Both the position numbers and the translations under genes were made by a program. From Pseudomonadota bacterium (GTDB lineage Bacteria; Pseudomonadota; Alphaproteobacteria; Caulobacterales; Caulobacteraceae), in contig JAEYUE010000296.1 in assembly GCA_023433655.1 (NCBI GenBank), positions 1-9,235 of the forward strand: DNA of 9,235 nucleotides, given 5' to 3'. Each line of letters opens with the position of its first letter. Position 1 is the stretch's first letter. Positions 1-4,931 of this stretch are shown in pieces. Under the pieces are notes generated by a model that ran no database searches, had not been told where the DNA came from, and saw nothing but the letters and a program-made list of their open reading frames with translations.

Positions 1-669
1 CGGCTCGGCGAGGCGGTCGCGCATCCAGTCGATCAGGGCGGTGAACCGGCCGGTGCGGCCGCCCAGCTCGACGAGGGCCGAGAACTGCGACTGGCCGCCG
101 GGTCGGCGCTGATGGACGACCAGCTGCTGGGCGACGCGGCGGGCGAGGCCGGCGCCATGGTCGTCCTCGATCAGGGCCAGGGCGAGGTCGATGCCCGAGG
201 TGACGCCGGCCGAGGTCCAGACGTCGCCGTCGCGGATGAAGATGCGCTCGGCGTCCAGCGTGACCTTCGGATAGCGATGGGCGAAATGGTCGGTGGAGTC
301 CCAGTGGGTGGTGGCGCGGCGGCCGTCGAGCAGGCCGGCCTCGGCGAGGATGAAGGCGCCGGAGCAGACGCTGGCGTGGCGGCGGGCCGGGCGGTCGCGC
401 AGCCAGTCGGCGATGCGCAGGGCCTGGGGCAGGGCGCCGCCGATCTCGCCGCCGGCGACGACGACGGTGTCGAGAGGGTCGGACGGAAGGGCGCGGGCCT
501 CGAGGGTCAGGCCGGAGGAGCTGGCCACGGGGCCGGGGTCGGGCGCGACCATGGTCAGGTCGTAGCTGCCGGGGCGGAAGCGCTCGGCGATCTCGAAGGC
601 CGAGGCGGGGCCGGCGGCGTCGAGCAGCTGGAAGCCGGGGAAGATGGCGATGGCGACCGCACGGGTCAT
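1..669 (-). CDS. GlxA-family transcriptional regulator, DJ-1/PfpI domain (C-terminus cut by window edge)
   Basis: This is a partial gene: 223 codons are present from ATG at 669, running off the left edge with no stop. The visible part is the DJ-1/PfpI (class I glutamine amidotransferase-like) sensor domain typical of GlxA/FtrA regulators. It opens with MTRAVAIAIFPGFQLLDAAG, has a nucleophile-elbow Cys102 in the block ASVCSGAFILAEAGLLDG, and then RATTHW and TSAGVTSGIDLALALIE. The last visible residues (about 208-223, RFTALIDWMRDRLAEP) look like the entry to the AraC-type helix-turn-helix domain, which should follow outside the window. Known members are cytoplasmic regulators that use the DJ-1 domain for ligand sensing rather than catalysis; the ligand here cannot be read. 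The gene is transcribed away from the DJ-1 protein gene at 768, with 98 bases between them, so it may regulate that neighbour. No clear Shine-Dalgarno precedes the ATG. The family call is strong and the target is inference. Confidence 0.9.
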   Translation of the reverse strand, partial: MTRAVAIAIFPGFQLLDAAGPASAFEIAERFRPGSYDLTMVAPDPGPVASSSGLTLEARALPSDPLDTVVVAGGEIGGALPQALRIADWLRDRPARRHASVCSGAFILAEAGLLDGRRATTHWDSTDHFAHRYPKVTLDAERIFIRDGDVWTSAGVTSGIDLALALIEDDHGAGLARRVAQQLVVHQRRPGGQSQFSALVELGGRTGRFTALIDWMRDRLAEP

Positions 670-702
670 GGCAGGATTCGCTCGATCTATGTCGTTTCAG
701 CC

Positions 703-732
703 ATTTCAGGCCGGGCGTAGGCTTCACGTCAA
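703..732 (-). promoter_or_regulatory. candidate promoter for the GlxA-family regulator gene
   Basis: Read on the minus strand, a perfect TTGACG hexamer (732 to 727) is followed after 18 bases by TGAAAT (708 to 703), which matches four of six positions of TATAAT. The regulator ATG lies 34 bases further on. It sits in the 98-base divergent gap (670-767), so a site here could control both genes. This is a pattern match only. Confidence 0.35.
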
Positions 733-740
733 GCCAGACG

Positions 741-767
741 AGGAGCGGCCTCACGGCCGGAAGCGAG
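741..767 (+). promoter_or_regulatory. translation start region of the DJ-1 gene: AGGAG plus small hairpin
   Basis: AGGAG (741-745) is 22 bases from the ATG at 768, too far for normal use. Between them is a small inverted repeat, CGGCC (746-750) and GGCCG (755-759) with loop TCAC. If the repeat folds, AGGAG comes within about 8 bases of the ATG. The alternative is the weak GGAAG at 759-763. No in-frame start codon lies just upstream, so the ATG itself is reasonably firm. Confidence 0.3.
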
Positions 768-1904
768 ATGAGACTGCGCTGGATCGCCGGGGGAGTCGCG
801 GGGGTGATCGCGGCCGCGGCCGTGATCGGAGCGGGCTGGATGACCGCCCTGCCGCCCGCCCCGGCCGAGGCGGCGGCCCCGCCTGTCCCCGAGACGGAGG
901 CCGCCGCCACCCTCGCCGCCCTGAAGCCGCCCAAGCGGGCGCGGCCGGTGGTGGCGGTGATCGGCATCAACGACGCCACCGAGACCACCGACTATCTGAT
1001 GCCCTATGGCGCGCTCAAGCGCGCGGACGTGGCCGAGGTCATGCTGCTGGCCACCAAGGCCGGCCCGGTGCAGCTCTATCCGGCGTTGCGCGTCCGGCCG
1101 CACGCGACGACCGACCAGTTCGACGCCCTTTATCCGGAGGGGGCCGACTATGTGATCGTGCCGGCCATGAGCCGCGACGACGACCCGGCGGCGCAGGCGT
1201 GGATCCAGGCCCAGGCGGAGCGGGGCGCGACCGTCATCGGCGTCTGCGCCGGGGCCATGGTCGTCGCCGAGGCGGGGCTGCTGGACGGGCGCCGGGCGAC
1301 GACGCACTGGTTCTTCGTCAAACGTCTGCGCAAGGGTCATCCCGAGGTCCGCTACGTCAGGGATCGCCGGCTGGTGGTGGACGGACGGGTTGCGACCACG
1401 ACCGGGATCAGCGCCTCCATGCCGATGGCCCTGACCCTGATCGAGGCGATCGCCGGGCAGGAGAAGGCCGGCGCCGTGGCCCGCGACCTGGGGCTGGAGG
1501 CGTGGGACGCGCGGCACCGCAGCGCCGCCTTCCGCTTCAACCGGCCCTTCGCGAAGACGGTGCTGGGCAACCGGCTGGCGTTCTGGAACCGCGAGCGGCT
1601 GGGGATGGAGCTGACGCCGGGGATGGACGAGGTCTCGCTGGCGCTGGCGGCGGATGCCTGGTCACGGACCTACAGGTCGCAGGCGGCGACCTTCGCGGCC
1701 GGAGAGGTGACGACGCTGAACGGCGTGCGGGTGTTGCCGGACGAGCGGACGGCCGACTGGCCGGAGGCGCGACGCCTGCCGCCGGTGGGCCGAGAGGTTC
1801 CGGTCCGGGCCCTGGAGCAGACGCTGGCGCGCATCGACGGCCGCTACGGCCGGCGGACGGGCGACGCGGTCGCCCTGCAGCTGGAATACCCTAGATCGGG
1901 ATGA
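768..1904 (+). CDS. DJ-1/PfpI family protein with N-terminal membrane anchor or signal segment
   Basis: This is a 378-residue protein from ATG 768. Residues 1-6 are basic and 7-28 are a hydrophobic Ala/Gly/Val/Ile stretch, followed by a Pro/Ala-rich linker to about 58. It is therefore probably membrane-anchored, or exported, with the rest in the periplasm. Residues about 60-240 form a DJ-1/PfpI domain: VVAVIGINDA strand, ADYVIVPAM, the nucleophile elbow GVCAGAMVVAEAG with Cys160, LLDGRRATTHW, and TTGISASMPMALTLIE. About 140 C-terminal residues follow that I cannot assign. No AraC helix-turn-helix is visible, so this is not a regulator of the usual type. The domain closely resembles that of the divergently transcribed GlxA-type regulator, which suggests a functional pair. 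The 3' end overlaps the convergent gene at 1891 by 14 bases. Enzyme activity (amidase, hydratase, glyoxalase-like) cannot be chosen from sequence. Family confidence is high and function unknown. Confidence 0.85.
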   Translation: MRLRWIAGGVAGVIAAAAVIGAGWMTALPPAPAEAAAPPVPETEAAATLAALKPPKRARPVVAVIGINDATETTDYLMPYGALKRADVAEVMLLATKAGPVQLYPALRVRPHATTDQFDALYPEGADYVIVPAMSRDDDPAAQAWIQAQAERGATVIGVCAGAMVVAEAGLLDGRRATTHWFFVKRLRKGHPEVRYVRDRRLVVDGRVATTTGISASMPMALTLIEAIAGQEKAGAVARDLGLEAWDARHRSAAFRFNRPFAKTVLGNRLAFWNRERLGMELTPGMDEVSLALAADAWSRTYRSQAATFAAGEVTTLNGVRVLPDERTADWPEARRLPPVGREVPVRALEQTLARIDGRYGRRTGDAVALQLEYPRSG

Positions 1905-2109
1905 TGAAGACCCGGTCGTAGTTGGCCGGTCCGTCGTAGCGGGGCAGCGCCACGTAGTCGTCGCCGGACTGCTCCATCACTTCGCGCGCGAGCCGGTTGA
2001 AGGCGGCGCGATCCGAGGTGCGCCTTGGCAGGAGGACGAAGCCGTCGTCCGACGGCTCGACCCGGTGGGACGGCCCCCCGTCCCTCAGCGACTTCAGGAA
2101 CACGCCCAT
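1891..2109 (-). CDS. hypothetical 72-residue protein
   Basis: I do not recognise this small protein. It reads MGVFLKSLRDGG..., has no membrane segment, signal peptide or cysteine, and ends in a short hydrophobic tail, DRVFIIPI. The composition is mixed charged, with Arg/Lys and Asp/Glu spread along the chain, and looks soluble and cytoplasmic. It is judged real because a good ribosome binding site (GGAGAC, 2120 to 2115) sits 5 bases before the ATG. Its codons also look like host codons, and it fills the space between two well-supported genes without conflict. Its last 14 bases overlap the end of the convergent DJ-1 gene. It is divergent from purD with about 180 bases between. No function is offered. 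Confidence 0.65.
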   Translation of the reverse strand: MGVFLKSLRDGGPSHRVEPSDDGFVLLPRRTSDRAAFNRLAREVMEQSGDDYVALPRYDGPANYDRVFIIPI

Positions 2110-2287
2110 GGCATGTCTCCGTCGTTGTAAGGATGGACGGCCCTATCGAACACACAGGAGACGCCGGTGCGCAAGCGGGTGAACCGTCGCAGGGCGGGGC
2201 GGCGGCTTTCAAATTCGCGCGACCTGAACGGCGGCGGCGACGGACCTGACGCTTGACCCTCTGCCCCGGGGCGGTCATTGCGCGGGG
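2110..2287. promoter_or_regulatory. divergent control region between the 72-residue gene and purD
   Basis: This gap must hold the promoters of both flanking genes. Visible elements are as follows. On the minus strand GTTCGA, 16 bases, then TACAAC is a weak promoter candidate for the small gene. On the plus strand TTGACCC (2253-2259) matches the reported Caulobacter -35 (TTGACGS) at six of seven positions, but no convincing -10 follows before purD. A 10-base palindrome GCCCCGGGGC (2263-2272) lies between that hexamer and the purD start. An inverted pair GTCTCC (2115-2120) and GGAGAC (2157-2162) corresponds to two outward-facing Shine-Dalgarno sequences. I see no riboswitch fold that I could name. 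Confidence 0.35.
2167..2256 (+). CDS. candidate arginine-rich 29-residue ORF upstream of purD
   Basis: A GTG at 2167 opens a 29-codon frame that ends at TGA 2254-2256, and 31 bases later purD begins. The predicted peptide starts MRKRVNRRRAGRRLSNSRDL and then becomes Gly/Asp-rich. Eight of its first 18 residues are Arg. The main support is the ribosome binding site: AGGAG (2156-2160) is 6 bases before the GTG, better than the site in front of purD itself. It could be a leader peptide coupled to purD, a small basic protein, or chance in GC-rich DNA, where CG-rich codons naturally give Arg and Gly. I recognise no family. Confidence is low. Confidence 0.3.
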   Translation: MRKRVNRRRAGRRLSNSRDLNGGGDGPDA

Positions 2288-3580
2288 ATGAATATCCTGC
2301 TGGTCGGATCGGGGGGGCGCGAGCACGCGCTGGCGTGGAAGATCGCCCAGTCGCCGCTGGTCAGACGGCTGGTCATCGCGCCTGGCAATCCGGGCATGGA
2401 CCGGCTGGGCGAGCGCATCGCGCTGAAAGTCACCGACGCCGACGGCCTGTGCGCGGTGGCGCGGGAGATGAAGGCGGACCTGGTGGTGGTGGGGCCGGAG
2501 TCGGCCCTCGAGGCGGGGCTGGCCGACCGGCTGGCGGCGGCGGGCATTCCCTGCTTCGGGCCGACGAAGAAGGCGGCGCAGCTGGAGACCTCCAAGGCCT
2601 TCTCCAAGGCCTTCATGGAGCGGCACGAGATCCCGACCGCAGGCTACGGCGTCTATGAGAAGCTGTCCGAGGCGCGGCAGGCGCTGTCGGTGTTCAGGCC
2701 GCCCTATGTGATCAAGGCCGACGGCCTGGCGGCGGGCAAGGGCGTGGCCATCTGCGCCGACAGGGCCGACGCCGAGGCCGAGATCGAGCGCATGCTGGGC
2801 GGGCGCTTCGGGTCGGCCGGGGCGCGGGTGGTGATCGAGGAGTTCATGGACGGCGAGGAGGGCTCGCTGTTCGCCGTCTGCGACGGCCAGAGGGCGCTGC
2901 TGCTGGGCGGGGCTCAGGATCACAAGCGGGCCTACGACGGCGACCTGGGCCCGAACACCGGCGGCATGGGCAGCTATTCGCCCGCCCCGGTGTTCACGCC
3001 GGAGCTGGTCGAGGCGGCCGAGCGCGAGGTGGTGCGGCCGGTGATCGAGGGCATGGCGCGCGAGGGCATGCCCTATCGCGGCGTGCTCTACGCCGGGCTT
3101 ATGGCCACCGCCGGCGGGCCGAAGGTGGTGGAGTTCAACGCCCGCTTCGGCGATCCCGAGTGCCAGGTGCTGATGATGCGGCTGGACGGGGACATCGTGC
3201 CGCTGCTGCTGGCCTGCGCCCGCGGCGACCTCACCCGGGCGCCGGCGCCGGAGTTCCGGCCGGAGACGGTGATCTGCGTGGTGCTGGCGGCCAAGGGCTA
3301 TCCCGACAGCCCGCTGGAGGGCTCGATCATCCGCGGGGCCGAGCAGGACTTCGGCCCGCACGTGCAGGTGTTCCACGCCGGCACCCGGCGTCGGGACGAC
3401 GGCCAGCTGGTCGCCGCCGGCGGGCGGGTGCTGAACGTCTGCGCCCGCGGGGCCGACATCGCCGAGGCGCGGCAGCGGGCCTATGCGGCGGTGAAGAAGA
3501 TCGACTGGCCGGGCGGCTTCCACCGCACCGACATCGGCTGGCGGGCGATGGAGCGGGAGGCAGGCGGCGCTGCGGGTTGA
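2288..3580 (+). CDS. purD: phosphoribosylamine--glycine ligase (GAR synthetase)
   Basis: PurD joins phosphoribosylamine and glycine, with ATP, to give glycinamide ribonucleotide in de novo purine synthesis in the cytoplasm. The 430-residue length is normal for the stand-alone bacterial enzyme. The N-domain opens with MNILLVGSGGREHALAWKIA and has VGPESALEAGLADRL at about 68-82. The ATP-grasp domain shows GPTKKAAQLETSKAFSK (91-107), KADGLAAGKGV (143-153), the acidic loop EEFMDGEEGSLF (184-195), DHKRAYDGDLGPNTGGMGSY (211-230) and the metal-binding VEFNARFGDPE (281-291). The C-domain carries CVVLAAKGYP. All expected motifs are intact. The ATG is fixed by the conserved N-terminus, although only a short GCGGGG precedes it with no proper spacing. 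It does not sit with other pur genes here. A toxin-antitoxin module follows on the same strand after 70 bases. Confidence 0.98.
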   Translation: MNILLVGSGGREHALAWKIAQSPLVRRLVIAPGNPGMDRLGERIALKVTDADGLCAVAREMKADLVVVGPESALEAGLADRLAAAGIPCFGPTKKAAQLETSKAFSKAFMERHEIPTAGYGVYEKLSEARQALSVFRPPYVIKADGLAAGKGVAICADRADAEAEIERMLGGRFGSAGARVVIEEFMDGEEGSLFAVCDGQRALLLGGAQDHKRAYDGDLGPNTGGMGSYSPAPVFTPELVEAAEREVVRPVIEGMAREGMPYRGVLYAGLMATAGGPKVVEFNARFGDPECQVLMMRLDGDIVPLLLACARGDLTRAPAPEFRPETVICVVLAAKGYPDSPLEGSIIRGAEQDFGPHVQVFHAGTRRRDDGQLVAAGGRVLNVCARGADIAEARQRAYAAVKKIDWPGGFHRTDIGWRAMEREAGGAAG

Positions 3581-3591
3581 GGCCGGGCCGG

Positions 3592-3605
3592 CCTGACCGG
3601 TCAGG
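3592..3605. repeat. 14-base perfect palindrome, candidate operator
   Basis: CCTGACCGGTCAGG is a perfect palindrome centred between 3598 and 3599, in the gap between purD and the antitoxin gene. It is directly preceded by, and shares two bases with, another palindrome, GGCCGGCC (3586-3593). No T-run follows, so a Rho-independent terminator for purD is not well supported. A near copy of its core, TGACCGATCG (3626-3635), lies 32 bases downstream. That fits an operator bound by the antitoxin or toxin-antitoxin complex. Confidence 0.4.
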
Positions 3606-3634
3606 TTGAAGGCGGGTGAGCCGCATGACCGATC
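3606..3634 (+). promoter_or_regulatory. candidate promoter of the toxin-antitoxin module
   Basis: TTGAAGG (3606-3612) matches the reported Caulobacter -35 consensus TTGACGS at six of seven positions. After 14 bases comes GACCGATC (3627-3634), a partial match (four of seven defined positions) to the -10 consensus GCTANAWC. The 14-base palindrome abuts the -35, and its near copy overlaps the -10, as expected for autorepression. It is a weak promoter call that gains from the context. Confidence 0.3.
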
Positions 3635-3650
3635 GTGGTAGGCTCAAGCC

Positions 3651-3848
3651 ATGAGCGATCCGCGCAACGAGTTAGGCGAAGAGCCGGTGATCTTCGATGT
3701 CGAGGAGGCGGTCGAGCCGGACGCTCGGGAACAGAAGGCGATGGCGGACATGGATGCCGGCCGCTTCGTGACTCACGAGGCCGTTGTTCGCTGGCTGAAG
3801 TCTCTATCGACCGACAACCCGCTGCCGCGCCCCAAGTGCGGCGAGTAA
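3651..3848 (+). CDS. putative antitoxin of a ParE/RelE-type toxin-antitoxin module
   Basis: This is a small acidic protein of 65 residues from ATG 3651. Its C-terminal part, around MADMDAGRFVTHEAVVRWLK (residues 31-50) followed by LPRP, resembles the tail found in many short antitoxins encoded in front of ParE/RelE toxins. That tail is likely the toxin-wrapping segment. No complete ribbon-helix-helix or PHD fold can be assigned by eye, so its antitoxin class is open. It overlaps the toxin gene by 13 bases, which indicates translational coupling. Its DNA is visibly less GC-rich than purD and includes a TTA leucine codon (3672-3674), which fits an acquired module. The ribosome binding site is poor (GGTAGG about 8 bases upstream). 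The call rests mainly on size, tail and position next to the toxin. Confidence 0.75.
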   Translation: MSDPRNELGEEPVIFDVEEAVEPDAREQKAMADMDAGRFVTHEAVVRWLKSLSTDNPLPRPKCGE

Positions 3849-4111
3849 TCTGGTCCGATCAGGCCCTCGAACAGCTTGAGGCGATCACGACCTATGTGCG
3901 CGCCGAGAGTCCGGTGGCTGCGGCACGGCTGGAAGCCCGCGTTGTCGAGAAAGCCGACAGCCTCATCATCATGCCGGATCGTGGGCGGCCGATCAGTCGA
4001 GGAAGACGGCTGATCGCCGTGACGCGAGTCTACCACCTCTGTTACGTGGTCCTGGGCGACGAGGTGCGCATCCTGTCCGTGCGACACTCGGCCCGCAGGC
4101 CCGAACCCTAG
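3836..4111 (+). CDS. ParE/RelE-family toxin
   Basis: This is a basic 91-residue protein starting at GTG 3836 inside the end of the antitoxin gene. It has the ParE/RelE toxin pattern: MRRVIWSDQALEQLEAITTY (strand then helix), SPVAAARLEARVVEKAD (second helix), MPDRGRP, then the RRLIAVTRVYHLCYVVLGDE strands and the closing RILSVRHSARRP. ParE members poison DNA gyrase and RelE members cut mRNA on the ribosome. The IxxY and SPxAA features lean to ParE, but the target is not decided by sequence. The frame is open further upstream to 3635, but only the part from 3836 resembles the family, and starting earlier would overlay the whole antitoxin gene. No Shine-Dalgarno is visible before the GTG, so expression probably depends on antitoxin translation. 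Its TAG stop shares the bases CTAG (4108-4111) with the stop of the convergent gene. Confidence 0.85.
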   Translation: MRRVIWSDQALEQLEAITTYVRAESPVAAARLEARVVEKADSLIIMPDRGRPISRGRRLIAVTRVYHLCYVVLGDEVRILSVRHSARRPEP

Positions 4112-4809
4112 GCCCAGGCGAACAGCAGGCGGCCCTCGCCCATGCGTTCGCGCAGGGCGGGGAGGTCGTGGTGGGCGACGGAGAAGCAGCCGTAGCTGCG
4201 GCCCAGCTTGCCCTCGCGGGCGAGGAAGGCCGGGTCGGCGTAGTCGGCGCCGTGGACGATGATGGCGCGCTCGCGGGCCAGATTGTTGGTGTACTCCAGC
4301 CCGTCGAGCAGGACGTTCGGGCCCTGCTGGGCGCCGTGGCTGGCCCCGGCGGTGGCGTAGGCGCCGACCGAGGACATGTAGCTGTCGGGGGTGTTCGAAA
4401 ACTGCTGGGCGAAACCGGTATGCGACGGATCCGAGCCGCGGCCGTGGGTGGTGCGCATCAGGGTGACCGCGCCGCCGTGCAGGTCGACCTCGTAGAGCCG
4501 CTCGTCGCCCGAGAATTTCTTGAAGTCCACCAAGTACATGCGGTCGCGTTCGGTGATCTTGCCCGAATGGATGTCGAGGGCGGCCAGGGCCCGGTCCATC
4601 AGCTCCTTGCGCACCGAGCCGCGCGGATCGAGCGGACGGGTGGAGTTCAGCTGGGCGGTGATGACCTCCGGCGGGCGGGCGACCTGGATGGCCGGGGCCG
4701 GCGGAAGCTGCTGCGCGGCCGCGGTGGCGACCGGACGGGCCGCGGCGGTGGCGCACCCCGACATCAGAGCCGCGCCGCCCAGAATGAAGCCTCGTCTCGC
4801 CAGTCGCAT
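4108..4809 (-). CDS. murein L,D-transpeptidase catalytic domain family protein (YkuD_2-like), probable lipoprotein
   Basis: This 233-residue exported protein starts at ATG 4809, with GAGGGG 6 bases upstream. The N-terminus MRLARRGFILGGAALMSGCA combines a twin-arginine-like motif (R5-R6-G-F-I) with a lipobox-like MSGC ending at Cys19, so Tat export and lipid anchoring are both plausible. A Pro/Ala linker follows to about residue 45. The rest resembles the YkuD_2 type of L,D-transpeptidase: LVDFKKFSGDERLYEVDL in the first half, then VHGADYAD with His186 and GRSYGCFSVAHHD with the presumed nucleophile Cys208. Such enzymes act on peptidoglycan stem peptides or attach proteins to them. The usual residue after the catalytic Cys is Pro or a small residue; here it is Phe209, which may be a subgroup trait. 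It converges on the toxin gene with a 4-base overlap and is divergent from the amidohydrolase gene. Confidence 0.85.
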   Translation of the reverse strand: MRLARRGFILGGAALMSGCATAAARPVATAAAQQLPPAPAIQVARPPEVITAQLNSTRPLDPRGSVRKELMDRALAALDIHSGKITERDRMYLVDFKKFSGDERLYEVDLHGGAVTLMRTTHGRGSDPSHTGFAQQFSNTPDSYMSSVGAYATAGASHGAQQGPNVLLDGLEYTNNLARERAIIVHGADYADPAFLAREGKLGRSYGCFSVAHHDLPALRERMGEGRLLFAWA

Positions 4810-4931
4810 GCGACGCCCCTCGCACGTTCAAGAAGGCACGGTTTGTTTCAAATCATTTCGCGGCCCGCAACCTGAGCCTTGGCGGGAAGCATAGGCGGGC
4901 TAAGGTGAAGAGGCCGTTTCGGGAGGGGTTC
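4810..4931. other. divergent intergenic region between the transpeptidase-like and amidohydrolase genes
   Basis: This gap of 122 bases holds the ribosome binding site of the minus-strand gene (GAGGGG, 4821 to 4816), an AT-rich patch (about 4841-4858) unusual in this GC-rich window, and a plus-strand promoter candidate described separately. No clear minus-strand promoter was found. Confidence 0.5.
4879..4906 (+). promoter_or_regulatory. candidate housekeeping promoter for the amidohydrolase gene
   Basis: TTGGCGG (4879-4885), 13 bases, then GCTAAGGT (4899-4906) fits the reported Caulobacter housekeeping consensus TTGACGS-N10-14-GCTANAWC well. The -35 matches six of seven positions, and GCTA in the -10 is exact. 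Transcription would start near 4912, leaving a leader of about 20 bases before GTG 4932. The upstream GTG at 4905 falls inside the -10 element, which argues against that start. Confidence 0.45.

Noticed and set aside
112..720. Plus-strand open frame of 202 codons
   Set aside because: It is antisense to the GlxA-type regulator, and its Gly/Ala/Asp-rich translation matches no family.
1844..3523. Long minus-strand open frame of 559 codons opposite purD
   Set aside because: It is antisense to purD, a certain gene, and reads as His/Arg/Pro-rich low-complexity protein typical of shadows in GC-rich DNA. It also covers the 72-residue gene in another frame.
3586..3605. Rho-independent terminator for purD
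   Set aside because: There are palindromes but no T-run after them, and the stem with a 4-base loop is only 5 base pairs. An operator fits better.
3635..3835. N-terminal extension of the toxin to a start at 3635
   Set aside because: The extra 67 codons lie in another frame across the whole antitoxin gene and show no toxin-like sequence. GTG 3836 gives the normal toxin length.
4905..4931. GTG at 4905 as the start of the amidohydrolase
   Set aside because: It has no ribosome binding site and lies inside a good -10 element; GTG 4932 has GGGAGGGG and gives a cleaner signal peptide.
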